This document shows positions 23,005 through 35,195 of a stretch of DNA of 64,000 nucleotides, one piece after another. The translations under genes were made by a program, and so were the position numbers. This DNA comes from Rhytidiadelphus loreus (taxonomy: Eukaryota > Streptophyta > Bryopsida > Hypnales > Hylocomiaceae): contig OX344761.1 in the NCBI GenBank assembly GCA_947034895.1, forward strand, positions 77,251,839 through 77,315,838, read 5' to 3'. The first letter of the stretch is position 1, and each line of letters begins with the position of its first letter. The notes under the pieces are model-generated. The model did no database searches and had not been told where the DNA came from. It saw nothing but the letters and a program-made list of their open reading frames with translations.

Positions 23005-23554
23005 CCCCTAAATTTCCAAGGACATTTTTCTACCAAAACCACTCAAAACTACCACTTTTGCTATGTTCACCTATGAAATAAATTTTTTTAATTTTTTTTA
23101 GAATCTACCATAGGATCTTGTTCTACAATTGTCTTAGATCATGTGGTAATATTTTTGTGATGATTGATTGTATAGATTGAAAAAAATTCTTTCAAGAAGT
23201 TGCTATGATTGCCCGCAGAACAAAAAACTCCATAACTTTCACATCACTAATCCAAATGGAATGAATCAAAGCTCTCCATTTAGAAGAAAATATAATCTAC
23301 AAGAAAAAAAATATTAAATTTTAATTTCAATTTTTTCTGGATTTTTTTTGCTGCTCGATCTCCCCCATTTTGAGATTATTGTAGCATAATTTTTGCTCCC
23401 GGGCACCGATTGGAATAAAAATTTATATTTATGGAAAGCTCATAAGTTTATTTATCTTATGAGAAAGTTTCAAAAAGTTTCAATAAAAATTGAGATCATA
23501 GGAACCTACCCAAAATCCATTTTGTCCCCAATAGGGACAATGGAACTTTATGGG
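23005..23554. mobile_element. TTAA-flanked piggyBac-like element, 550 bp
   Basis: TTAA lies on both sides (23001-23004 and 23555-23558). The left end is CCCCTAAATTTCC and the reverse-complemented right end is CCCATAAAGTTCC. The right end carries the small palindrome GTCCCCAATAGGGAC seen in related copies at 26050 and 47390. A further end-like AAGGG followed by TTAA at 24076-24082 suggests another, more decayed copy alongside. Confidence 0.55.
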
Positions 23555-23882
23555 TTAAAATTGAACCATACTACACGTCTATAGACATACAAATTCAACT
23601 AAGTTCATTCTCATGCATTTTTTCCTTCAATTCACCACCATGAATGCCACTTCATGCAATTTTGGACCTTAGAAAATTGTGTTAATACTTCTTTTTAGTA
23701 ACTAGTTCATTCATACAAAACTTCATGGCACAATGAAGCTTGCATTGAATTTTTTCAGTGATTTGAATCACTTATGTTCATGCTCATGCCAAATTCCATT
23801 CAACACCATAGGACCTCATCCCATCACTCACTATTATTTATATTTTTAAAAAGTTTATACTATTTTAAGTATTTTTGTAGTT

Positions 23883-23912
23883 ACTATGATTTATATATAT
23901 ATATATAATTTT
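23883..23912. repeat. TA microsatellite
   Basis: A run of about nine TA units in AT-rich DNA between decayed TTAA-flanked elements. Confidence 0.6.
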
Positions 23913-24768
23913 TAAATCATATAAAATTCAATTTCATGTTTGTAATTATAAAAAAATAAGTTTTAATTATAGACACATATTACTACACGTGAAAAATATC
24001 AAAAATTTTAAATGTGTATATTAATGTAAAAATCTAGTGACATTTGATTAAGCTCCGACATGAAATGTCTTTTAAGGGTTAAAAAAAGAAGAGAAAAAGA
24101 TAAGGTTGAGAAGTAGTCTTTTTTTAGATTATGTGGATTGCCCAAATTTCCCTATTGCTAAGCCAACCAGTCAACTAAGATAAAACTGCCCAATTCCGTC
24201 TAATGTCTAATTCCGTAAGCTAGTTTTGGCCCCAATTTTGTCCATTGCTTTATCAAAATCTGCTTCATAAAATATGCAAATCCCTTCAAGATTCTAACAA
24301 TGGAATTTGTGTCAATCTTTGATTGGTAGAAACTTAAATGCCAATAGATACATGAAAGGACAGTTATGGGGTGTTTATGACTTCACTCTATGGGCAGTTT
24401 TGTAATTTCAGAGCTATGCACTTCAAAAATTCATAGAAATTACAATTATAATCGGAAAATCATAATTCCACTTGGATTTGATTTGTAAAACATGCACACA
24501 CCTCTGAAAATGATATGCTTCTCTTGAAGTTGATCCCAACATATGCAGATTACAAATCAGGGTGATAATGGGCTGGTTTACCAATGAGGTGGCAAGCAAC
24601 AAGTTCAGGTAGGTCGCACAGGCAGCAAGTTGCAAGCCAGTATGTCACAAAGCCCTAGCAAGTTGTTGGATGGGGTCCCCGTTCAGTAGCTAGAGTGAAA
24701 ACATCACACGATGGACAATGCAGTTTTAAAAGAAACTGAAAGCATGTAGGGGTCTGTAGGGTGTTTAT

Positions 24769-26078
24769 CCCCCAGAGGACTGAGGCCATTTTTCTGTCAA
24801 AAATCACTCAAAACTGCCATTTTTGTTGCCTTCATCCAAGAAAAAAAATTAAAAACTAAAACTAAATATAGGATCTTGTACTTTACTTGTATGATTGAGA
24901 TCATGTGGTAAAAATTTCATGAAGTTTGACCTTATAGTTTGGAAGATATTAGCATTCAAAGTTGAAAAAAAAAGTTTTCTTGAACACTAGCCTGCAATTT
25001 CAGATGATTTTGATTGTCATTTGTGAAAAACTTTTGTACTATGAAATTTGAATCTAAATTTTTTGTGTTGAAGAATTGAGTTGAAAGTCTTAGAATTTTT
25101 TTTTTAAATGCTTGATTTTTATTCTTTAAGAAAATGTTTAGAAGTAGATTCAAGATTGAAAGAAAAACTAAATTGTTAATAGCTCTAAGATGGGATTGAA
25201 ATGGCAGTTCTGCGTTAGTCCAGAAAAACAAAACAAAAACTTTTTTTGGAATTGAACCGTAGGATCTTAAACTTTACTTGTTTTAGATCATATGGTAAAA
25301 ATTTCATAAAGTTTGACCGTACGAATTGAGAGATATGAACATTCAAAGTTGAAAAAACAAGTTTTTTTGAACACTAGACTGCAATTTTAGATGACTTTGA
25401 TCTCTATTTGTGGAAAAAAAATTACACTGTGGAGTTTGAATTTAAAATTTATTGTGTTGAAGAATTGAGTTGGGAGTCTAGGAAAAAAATTTCAAAAAAT
25501 AACAACTTGATTTTCATACTTCAAAAAATTGTCAAGTAGAAGTAGGTCCAAGATTGAAAGAAAAACTAAATTGATAATATCTCTTAGATGGGATTGAAAT
25601 ACAATAATCCCAACGGTGAGATTGTTCTAACAAGCAAATTTAACCTTTTCAAAAAAAAAATTTGAAAAAATTTGAAAATTGCATTCTGAGATGAATTCTA
25701 CAAGTGTTTTTTTTCCAAAAAGATGCTTAGATTGCCCAAAACATAAGATTAATCATAACTTTCACATCACTAATCAAAATGGAATGAATCAAAGCTTTAG
25801 ATGTAGACAAAAACATTATCTTTGAGGAAAAAAAAAAAATTTAATTTATTTTGAATTTTTGCAATATTTTTTGTGGTGCCCGCCGAGTTCAGTTTGAGGC
25901 TCTTTGTGGTATAACTTTTGCTTACGGGCACCGATTGAAATAAAAATTATATTCCCACAAAGCTTATCAGATTTTCTATCTTCAAAAAAAGTTTCAAAAA
26001 ATTAGGGTAAAATTTCAGCCCATAGGAACCTGCCCGAATTCCAAATTGTCCCCCGAGGGGACAATGGGACTTTAGGGG
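24769..26078. mobile_element. piggyBac-like element with internal direct duplication, about 1.3 kb
   Basis: The left end CCCCCAGAGGACTG follows TTAT. The right end, reverse complemented, is CCCCTAAAGTCCC, followed by TTAA (26079-26082). About 24860-25100 is repeated at about 25255-25480 (AGGATCTTG and TTCAAAGTTGAAAAAA phrases), so the interior is a tandem duplication. Related to 47371-48291 in the opposite orientation. Confidence 0.5.
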
Positions 26079-26082
26079 TTAA

Positions 26083-26517
26083 CCTTATCAAACAGTTTTT
26101 TTGAAAAATTTGTGAAAATTGCATTTAGAAATGAATCCTATGACTCTATGAGTTATTTTTTCAAGAAGATGCTTAGATTGCCCCCAAAATAAGATTGTTT
26201 ATAACTTTCACATCATTAATTAATCCAAATAAAATGAATCAAAACTTCACATGTAGACAAAAATATGGTCTAAAAAAAAATTAATTTAAAGTTTTTGTGG
26301 ATTTCTTTTTTTGTCCAACAACTTGAAAATTATATTTAGGAATAATTAGGATGGCATAACTTTTGCTCCTAGGCACAAATTGAAATAAAAATTATATTCC
26401 CATGAAACTAAGAAGTTTTTCTATCTTATGAGAAAGTTTCAAAAAAATTCACTATAAATTGAGGTCATAAGAACTTGTCCAAAATTCATTTGTCTCATGA
26501 AGGGACAATGGTCCTTA
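26083..26517. mobile_element. Partial tandem copy of the preceding element
   Basis: Repeats the right-hand part of 24769-26078 (AAGAAGATGCTTAGATTGCCC through GGGACAATGGTCCTTAGGGG). It starts directly after the TTAA at 26079-26082. Its right end is followed by TAAA, a possible decayed TTAA. Confidence 0.45.
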
Positions 26518-26521
26518 GGGG

Positions 26522-28380
26522 TAAAAAATTGAGAGAATTAGGTTGGTGGGGTGTTCAAAACTGAGAGTACACTAGCTTCGGCGGTGTTTAAAACTAAAAG
26601 CATACTAGGAGGTTCAAAACCACATAGCAAAGTAGAAAGGGATGCCTTGAGGGCCTAAAAACTCAAGAGAGGATTGTTAGAATTTGGAAGTATTAAATTC
26701 AATAGTTGTAGTACGACTTAAGTGTAGGATGAAGAATGGGAACCTATCAAGAGAGTATAGAATTCTCAAAAGCATACTAAGAGGGGTCTAGGATTCCCAA
26801 AAATATACTAAGAGGGTCTAGGTTTCCAAACACATATTGAGAGGGCCTTGTGGGTTCCAAAACTAAATTGAAAGGATTTGTGGGTTCCCAAAATCAAATT
26901 GAAAAGGATTGCAAGGTTCAAAAATTTAGTGGAATAAGTGAGTTGTATTTGAAGTCATTGGTTTCTAAATAATTATGAACAAGAAAGGCCAAGGCTACAA
27001 CTTGTGGGACAAGTATAGTAATTAAGGAAATTAGCTTAATTCCTTGATCAAGGTTTGATTTAGATTAAAGACAAAAGGAAAAGCCAAAATCAAGCATATT
27101 TCAGTAGTTAAGATGCCAAGACTTAGCATATACTTTAGAGAATTGATGAGGCCTATGTCATCATTTTTCCTTTAATTCTCTAGTTAATTAGCAAGCAATT
27201 AGGAATTCTAGAAGTCAATAGATTGAGCCTCTGAAGTATTCCAAAGAAAATGAATAGAATGTAAGAAAAAAATTCAAGAAAGAAGTGAAATAGAGATAGT
27301 TTGAAAAAGAAAAAGTGGAGTTAGTTTGCAACTTCTATATTTATTTTAGAAGTTGTTTAACTGATATACACAAAATTCAAGTAAAACAATATGATGGAGC
27401 AAGATGGGTACTACAAGGCAATCATGATAATGTTAAAGGAGGATAGAACCATGGTATCAACAAAACCACGGTTACTAGCATGTGAGCCTAGGATCTTGAG
27501 CCCATGAGCCTAAGATCTTGAGTCCATGAGCCTAGGAACCTAGGTTTCTATATTATAGGTACATGTATTATAGGCACCTTTTATAGTTATAGGATATTTA
27601 TATTATAGGTGTCTATGTTGTAGGTACCTATGTTATAAGTACCTTCCATGGTTATAGGATGTTTATATTATAGGTGCCTAATTATATCATAGATGTCTAT
27701 ATTATAAGTACCTATGTTATAAGCACCTTTTATGGTTATAGAATATTTATATTATAAATGTCTATATTATAGACACTTATGTTATAAGCACCTTCTATGG
27801 TGATAGGGTACTTATATTATAAGTATGTATGTTGTGGACACCTTCAATAGTTGTAGAGTACTTACTTATACCTAGATTCAAGGCTCACATGCTAGCATTG
27901 TTGTCAACAAAACTAGAAGTATGTGCCTAAATTGCCTTTCTAGTAGTCATTCTCTTTTGTAAGAATAAGAATTAAAATTAGAAGCTAGCTAATTAAGTAA
28001 GAACTTTTAGTGTTTATAAAAATTCAACTTTGAATTTTAAAATACTTAGATAATTTCTAAAGGATTACAAAAATATATTAACTTTAAAATTGGATAGAAA
28101 TTGATAAAAATATGCGTGGATGAAGTTTAGTAGTTAAAGAAATTAGTTTTGGATGAAAATTAGTAAAAATCATCCCAAAACTTTCAAAAATAAACTTTTA
28201 ATTTAAATAAAATTCAAAAAGAAAATCTCAAAAAAAAAGTTGACTTAGAATTGTAGGTCATTAGAAACATTAAATGAAGTTTTAGAGCACCAATTAGCGG
28301 ACAAACTTCATCCATCTATAACTTTTGATAAGAAAGTCCAAACTTAAAATATCTTAACATTTTAGAAATTCAATTTTAGT
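26522..28380. other. Repeat-rich intergenic DNA with possible LTR remnant
   Basis: Contains phrase repeats (GAGGGTCTAGG, TTCCAAAAC) at 26540-26920, a small hairpin at 27328-27360 (CAACTTCT to AGAAGTTG), and TGGTATCAACAAAACC at about 27452, which partly resembles a Met-tRNA primer-binding site. A TGTTAGAA at about 26678 could be an LTR start, but no LTR pair or gag-pol frame is visible. The link to LTR elements is weak. Confidence 0.3.
27540..27870. repeat. Degenerate tandem repeat, unit of roughly 70-75 bp
   Basis: About four diverged units built from TATTATAGGTGTCTAT, GTTATAAGCACCTT and GGTTATAGGATATTTA. The array is bracketed by an inverted pair, CTAGCATGTGAGCC on the left (about 27476-27489) and GGCTCACATGCTAGC on the right (about 27881-27895), so array and brackets may be one foldback-like element. 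Confidence 0.6.
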
Positions 28381-29849
28381 CTCTATAGTTTAGAATCATT
28401 AAAAAACTAAAAATAGCAAATAAAGATTAAAAGTCTAGAGTAGTAGTCATTGAGTAATAGTCAATGCAAATCTTGTGAAGACAACTAAGACACAATTGGA
28501 ATTCCATAACTAATTTACACTTAAAAGATAGAACAAAATTAAAGAAGATAGAATTGGATGAAGTTTGGCCTTAAAGAAGTTTAGATTTGGATGAAAGTTG
28601 TAATTATCCATTCAATTTAGGAAAAATTGAAACTTCAAAATCTAAGATCAAAGAACCTTAAATTAGGGTTGTCTTGTTTGATACGGCTTTGGGTTTTGGT
28701 GACGTGTTGAACGTCTAAGGTTGCGTGTCTAATGGACAATGTGTCGAATAAGCTTGTCTACAAGCGTCTAATAAGGTCATCAACCATCCACTTAGATAAT
28801 TTTAAATCTCACTATAATTATGAACTTAAATTTAGAATGTAATGTATTTATCAAATTGAGACACTTTACTAAAGTGAGATTTAAATGTGTCAAGTTAGTG
28901 GGCCTATAGAGTCATTTATTTGAAAGTCAACCTTAAGGTTGACCTAATGGAAGTCACGAGGGCTCTACTAGACATTGTTTGAATGACGTCTATTTGTCAA
29001 GTTGTCACGATATCTGCCAGAACAACCACGCTTTAAATCAAGTGAATCTTGAAAGCAAAGGTGGATTTGAACCAATAGGTTAATAGGAAATGATGGATGA
29101 ATTTTTCTAGGATGATTTAGAGGTAGGCCTTCATCCATTTGTAACTTTTGGTAGGGAAGTCCAATTGGGAAGTATTTTATCATTTCAAAAAGGGCACACA
29201 ATGCTCTACAATTTAAACCACTTAGAAGTTAAAATTGATTAGCTTTCCTTTGAAGGTCCATAGTTTGGGCAGTGTAGCTCCATATTCACCAAAGGCGACC
29301 AAAACTTTTAACTCTTGAAGATTGCATTGTTTTAAGTTGACATTTAGACCATTTATAATTTAGAAAAACAAAAGATTTTTTCATTGCATGCCAAACATCA
29401 ATTAAAAAACATCTAAAACACCCATTTAGGATTTGAAAATTAAAATATAAAGAACCCACATGTGCCCGCTTTATTTCAAGGATGAAGATAAAATGCTTAC
29501 ACCATTGTATGTGTTCATCTAAACTGTCTACCTTAATTGTCCATCAAAATTGGCCCATAGGAACCATCTAACAGAATCGTCTATTATAAATTGTTGATCA
29601 GTATTGTCTAATAAGACCATCTAGTGGGACCATCTGTTAGGAATTCCATCCAAAGGGTTCACCTAGATGTCCGTCTAATGGGTCTAACCGTCCACCTAAA
29701 CCATCCAAAGAGACTGTCTAAATCGTCAGTACTCAAAAATCGTTGAGCTTGTTTGTCAAGTGGTCTTATCTATTTAAGTTGTGGTTGTTTTCATCTAGCC
29801 TCTTCACTATGGTAATTAAATTATCCATTAGATAAGATTCAACCCTTGT

Positions 29850-30335
29850 TAAGGGCTGAGAGTTCTCCATGCGTTCCCTTGCATTCCCCTACATTCTTAT
29901 CACTACCACGCAATTTGTTGATGTGGTCAAGAGATTGCCACTTCAACAGGCATTAAAATTTTAAAATAAATAAATTATAATTATAATATATTTAATATTT
30001 AATATAAATATTTTTTAAATACAAATATTTTTTAAATACAAATATTTTTTAAATACAAATATTTTTTAAATACAAATATTTTTTAAATACAAATATTTTT
30101 TAAATACAAATATTTTTTAAATACAAATATTTTTTAAATACAAATATTTTTTAAATACAAATATTTTTTAAATACAAATATTTTTTAAATATTAATATTT
30201 TTTAATATTTTTTTAATAATATTTTTTCCAAACAGCTCAGGCTGGTTTTGGGAACCGACTTGAAACGGCCCTCCCGACAAGCCAAAAAACATGTAATGGG
30301 CTTAATCTCATCTAATGCTTAATCTCCTCCCAACA
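29850..30335. repeat. AT-cored hairpin-family repeat containing a 17-bp minisatellite
   Basis: The left part has GTTCTCC and the hairpin GTTGATGTGG to CCACTTCAAC (29917-29947). The right part has GGGAACC, CGGCCCTCC and CTCATCTAATG. The core has expanded into a minisatellite. Same layout as 33720-33975, 46770-47082 and 48760-49105. Confidence 0.55.
30004..30191. repeat. 17-bp minisatellite
   Basis: About eleven near-perfect copies of ACAAATATTTTTTAAAT in the core of an AT-cored repeat. Confidence 0.9.
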
Positions 30336-31324
30336 ACCTCAACAATGAATATTCTATCCTAATAGATGCCAAGTTTGAATCCTAATATTATAATAGACAT
30401 TTGGACATCCTAATGTGATGTAATGAGAAAAACCTTACTTTGTGTTATGGAGCTAGTACATAACTAACTATATTGTGGCATTGAGAATAAGTAGGTAAAA
30501 TGAAGTCTATTATTTTCTATAAAAAATAAGTATCTTAAGTTTAACATTTTAAAATTCAATAATTTTTTTCAATATTTTTTACTATAGTTAATTCTAACAT
30601 GTAGATCTTTTTATAATTAAAGTTCAATTTCATATGAGTTACTATGAGTATGACACATTCATATACACTTGGATGCACATACAAATGGTGTAATTGAAGC
30701 TTGATAGTTCATCATTGAATGCATTGATGACTTTCAATCAATTATTATATAATACCATGTAATTTGATTTAAAAAGTCCACCATTAGTTCTAGAGTTTTG
30801 TTTTCTGAAATTGAAAATTGATACTCAAGATGGCAACTTTGTTATAATAAATCTTTAATTAATAGACTAATATTTGTACTTATTGTTAAAATTAAATTCA
30901 TATGGTTTTTTTCTATACCTTAAATGAGGTTGTTTATTTGTTTTGTTTATTTGTTTTGTTTACAACAAGATCTTTTGGATTGTGTACCTCCTAGTTGTGT
31001 TTTTGATATTATTAGAAATCCCTCTGTTACGAGGGGTGCACAAACTTTATTTTGTGTCGTTTAAAACTACGAATCTACGATATGAAAGTTATATGAAATT
31101 ATTTTGATTTGATTTTGATTGTGGCAATGGCACTAGACACACTATACTATACCTTACATGAGGTTGTTTGATTGTTTTGTTAGTTAGTTTGTGGTAGTGA
31201 AATCTTTTGGATAGTGCACCTTTGTGTCACGTTCTTGGCATTGTTGGAAAATTCATTGCAAGGAAGGGTGCATGCAAGGTTGTTAGGACTTCCTAATGTC
31301 TAGAGTCACGTCTGAATGTCTGGC

Positions 31325-32620
31325 CACTACAAGGGAAACTGTATCCTACTTGACAGAAAATTTGACAGAATTCTGTCAAATGTGTTGTAGATTAGGAGTA
31401 CTTGATTTGGACATTTAATTGACAAAATTTTGTCAATTTGGCTGTCATTTTGGACAAAGATACACGTCATGCAGCTCTTCCTTTGACTCCTTTGCCACCG
31501 TGGATTTTTTCCCATGTCATTGAATCTAAAAAATTATTATTTAATTATCCATGGATTTAATAAAATAGTTCAAATAATAGCTAGCAAAAAAAATGGATGA
31601 AATTATGTTGGATGAATGATAAATTTTTAGATGGTTTAAAAAAAAATTATTTTTTAATTAACTTTCAAATATTGACCTAAACTAATAATATAGAATTAAT
31701 TAATTTACTAAATTATTAGACTCTATAAACCATTTGTATTCTGTGGAAAGAATGGGGAAGATAAGCTCTTTATATACACATATGGTGGTAGGAGGTCGAC
31801 CAACCCGTGTGGGATATGTCAATTCTAGAAGTTATAGGAGCTCATAGTTAAGTTAAGAAATTTTGTATTAAAATTATGATTTCAGACCTCATTTGAACAT
31901 AGTAGAGTGCCTTTTTAAAAAAACTTTGAACTAAAAATAATTATAATATGAATTGAAGTCTTATGTCCAAAAATCCGTTTGACATTTCAAGTTTTAAACC
32001 AATGGACAAATTTCAAAGTAGAAATTTGAAAAAATATAAAAAGAATAATTTTGAACACCTCTTTGAAACTCCATAACTTTTGATTGGAAACTCAAAATCT
32101 CAAAAGAATTTTTGGATGCAAACCTTGAATTGATTTTTTAACTAATTCTAATTTAAATATATTTTCAAAAACACATTCTACTATGCCTAAATGACGTCTG
32201 AAATCGTAATCTTAATACAAAATTTCCTATTTCTAACTTAACTATGATCTCTTACAACTTCTAGAATTAACATATCCCACATGGGTTGGTCAACCTCCTA
32301 CCACCCCAAAAATATAGAGAGAGATTCACTCTACTCTAGACAAGTTAAGCTAAGGTATAGATGGTGAGTGGTTGAAGATTGCAATGAGGTACATCTTCTA
32401 GTAGTATTGATAAATGTTAGCAATAGATAAAACTTTTTGGATTTTTGGAAGACATTAACCGTTTTGTTTATTAAAATTGATTGAGAAATTGACAAGAATT
32501 TGATAGAGACTGCAATATTGACCGCATTGACACGGTGCCAACTTCCAAAAGTTGTGGTGGTCATTTCGAACACTATTCTATCAAAAATTCAGTCAATTAG
32601 GGCCCATTTCCCTTGTAGTG
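31325..32620. mobile_element. CACTA-type non-autonomous element, 1296 bp, GGC target duplication
   Basis: Starts CACTACAAGGGAAA and ends TTTCCCTTGTAGTG, with GGC on both sides (31322-31324 and 32621-32623). These ends and a 3-bp duplication are diagnostic for the CACTA (En/Spm) superfamily. The sub-terminal zones are rich in TTGACA/TGTCAA motifs. The centre is a long palindrome (31766-32322). No transposase is encoded. Confidence 0.85.
31766..32322. repeat. Long foldback (arms about 250 bp) inside the CACTA element
   Basis: The left arm (GGTGGTAGGAGGTCGACCAA, then GTGGGATATG, then CTTCTAACTTAACTATGA-like complement) is mirrored in order to about 32322, with the axis near 32040. Pairing is imperfect but continuous. 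A transcript would be a long double-stranded hairpin, a possible small-RNA source. A relative occurs at 50086-50438. Confidence 0.75.
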
Positions 32621-32623
32621 GGC

Positions 32624-34290
32624 ATTTGCTACCTTTTGGACATCCCTTTGACATTCAAAAATTGAGAATTTATTGGATGCAGTAAATAAAATTACTCATC
32701 TACAAACAAGGACAATTTACGCCCGCATTAGTTGTCCGCCTCAACTGCCCCCGTCTGTCCTGTTTGCCACAAGATTCAATGCCTATGACTATGCGGACCG
32801 TGCAGCATTTGCTTGATTCAATGGCTGGTCTATGGTTGCACTAGCCGTGTACTCTGACTGCAACCATCCATGTCATTGTCCGTGGGCTTGTCCGCATGTT
32901 CATGATGTTTGTTTACCTCAAGATAAATCTAGCGGACAACCTTGTTTTACCTAACCCAATGTAATGCCTGCCACATGTGGATGTCTCAATTTTGGATGTG
33001 AATTTGATTGAGATATAGGTTTTTGTCAACCTTAGGTGCATGAGCTTTGTTTTGTGGCGTTTGCATCTATGTTGTAAAATTACAGAATTTCAAAGTTTTT
33101 ATGGACTAGAAAATTAGAAAATTACTTACTTTTATATTGGTAGTGGCATATGGAATTATAGATAGGTGTGAAAATATAGAATTTTGAGTTATTGTGACTT
33201 TTGGAATAAAGTTTTTTTAAGTGAAATAAAATATGGATAAATTGTAAAGCATTCAAAATACTAGTATCAATGTCTTTAAAGATTCAGACCTAGAAAAATT
33301 TATCTCCAAAAGTTATGCACAAAAAAAGCACAATGGAAGATATTAAGAAACTAGATACTTTGTTGTTTGATTTTTAGAAATAGTAAAATATTCAAAATAA
33401 AATAAACCATTTCTCCTAACTTGAAGATGCTCCTTTTCATTTTGGAAAAAAATTTGTGTTCTTTAATTTGCACCTACGCAAAGATAGTGTACTTTGAGCA
33501 CATGTGGTCATGTGGAAGGTGGAAAGTTTTCTATTTTTAGAAAATCTCTTCATGGTTAGATTGTGTAACTTTATGAAAAGTATCTAGATTCTAAATTTGA
33601 GCTTCAAATTTGCATTTCTGGGTTAGAAAAGGTATCCCCCCCAAATGGCCAAGGTAGACTATAGACATTCAATTGGGGAATATTTAAACTTTAAAAATAC
33701 ATTACATGTGTTTTGGTTGCTGTGGAAGGCTGTGAGTTCCCAACTTGAAACCCACCTGAAACCCGCCGAAACCCACTTGTGCTGACCTGGCCAAGCGACT
33801 GCCAGGTCAGTTTTTTCAAAATAAAAATAAAAATTTAACTTTGTTTTTCATTTTAAGGACTTTATTTTTATTTTTTTAAATTTTAAATATGACACTGGAG
33901 TTCGAGAAGAGTGGGGGAATGGAGCTAGGAACAAGCCCGAAAAAGCTCTCTAGTCCCCCTCAATCTCATCTAATGATAAAATACTTTTTTGAATGCAAAA
34001 AAATAGGACAAATATTTCTTGCAATCACCCTTTAAGAATAAGATTCTCATATAGTAAGTCATTTTTGTCTTTAGCTAGCTTTGAAGTGGTGTATTTTCAT
34101 TGTTCAATGTTTAAATTTGACTTTTTATATATATATTTATCTTAAAAAATATCAAATGAAAGACATCTTCACATATATGACAAGTTTATTATAAGATCAT
34201 TACCTATCCTTAAATGACTTATTATATGAGAATCTTATTCATTAGGTACAACAAGGTACTAATTTGAGCTCTAGCTAATCACAATCAATG
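32624..34290. other. Shared intergenic flank, unit 2, no gene
   Basis: 33040-33190 matches 3480-3630 of unit 1 (TTTGTTTTGTGG, ATTACTTACTTTTATATTGG against ATTATTTACTTTTGCATTG). 34150-34290 matches 5265-5505. 32700-32990 is less AT-rich (repeated TGTCCGC/CTGCC motifs) but has no frame of note. Confidence 0.45.
33720..33975. repeat. AT-cored hairpin-family repeat
   Basis: GGCTGTGAGTTCCC at the left, the perfect hairpin CTGACCTGGC to GCCAGGTCAG (33782-33810), an AT-rich core, then CTAGTCCCCCTCAATCTCATC and CTAATG at the right. Confidence 0.6.
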
Positions 34291-34299
34291 GAACCATAA

Positions 34300-35195
34300 T
34301 GTCAATGCAAGAAAGCTTCACTATAGTGGCATATTTCGACTAATTAAAGAGAAGCATATTAAGACTGAGAACATTTGTTCAATGCTTGCCTTGTGCAAAT
34401 TTTCAACACGGTGGATATGAAGTAGAAATTTCATTGGTCTAGCAATGAGAGAAATTTGAGAGAAATCTCTACTACTACCAACTAGTAGTAACTTAGCGAG
34501 TGCAAATTCACCTTTCACAATCTAAATGCATGAGACTTTCGTTATTGTGGCATATTTTGATTGGTTAAGCAATCAAAGAAATCTAATGGCTCAACTCTCC
34601 TACTAAGGTAGAACTACCCAAGTACCCATTACCACCCTGATTCGCAATCTAACTATATTGGAGCCAACTCTAGGAAAGACACATATTTTTTAGAGGTGTG
34701 TTTTTGTTTCAGGAGTCAAACCCAAGTGGAATTATAATTTTCCAATAAAAATTGTAATTTTTGTGAATTTCTGAAGTGAAATTGCAAAACCATCACTAGA
34801 TTGGATTCATAAACGTCCTCTTACGGTTGCTCAATACCGCTTTCCAATGTATCTAATAGCACTTGAAGATCCACCAATCATTAATTGATACATTTACTTA
34901 TCTTTTAATAGCATTAATAAACTGCTCTTGTCAGAATCTGAAGCGAATTTCCATGTTTTTTTTGATGAAATTGGGACAAAGCTATAGACCACAGAATTGA
35001 ATCACTGACAGAATTGGACAGTTCTACCATACTGCCCAATTGACATTGCGTTTGATAATCACGAATTAGGACAACTTATCAAGAATAATCGTAGGTCAAT
35101 GCCAACTTGACTGACTGCAGCTTGACAGGTTCTACCCAACGATTATTCTTGATAATTTGTCCTGTTTTGCAATTACCTAGTCCTTCTGTTTAATC
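34300..35195. other. Unit 2 specific DNA with a 96-nt hairpin
   Basis: Absent from the matching place in unit 1 (near 5515). It holds two related stretches (34310-34345 and 34545-34580, GCATATTTCGACTAATTAA against GCATATTTTGATTGGTTAA) and the hairpin at 35068-35163. The insertion boundaries show no clear target duplication. No gene. Confidence 0.45.
35068..35163. repeat. Hairpin with about 28-bp stem
   Basis: The arm AGGACAACTTATCAAGAATA, continuing ATCGT, is mirrored by ACGATTATTCTTGATAATTT, continuing GTCCT, with one or two mismatches and a loop of about 40 nt that itself contains CAACTTGA/TCAAGCTG. The size suits either a small foldback element or a small-RNA precursor. Confidence 0.65.

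Larger units (their letters stand above)
28381..31320. repeat. Duplicated intergenic flank, unit 2 (matches 1-1.8 kb)
   Basis: Ordered matches to the start of the window (see 1-2478), longer because of added DNA at about 28460-29400 and the AT-rich minisatellite repeat. No gene recognised. Short frames such as 28968-29201 minus have no counterpart open in unit 1. Confidence 0.65.

Noticed and set aside
26678..27470. Copia-type LTR and primer-binding site
   Set aside because: Only TGTTAGAA and a partial TGGTATCA match were found. There is no second LTR, polypurine tract or gag-pol frame.
30004..30191. CRISPR-like array
   Set aside because: The repeats are 17 bp, contiguous and without spacers, in a plant nuclear context. 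It is a minisatellite.
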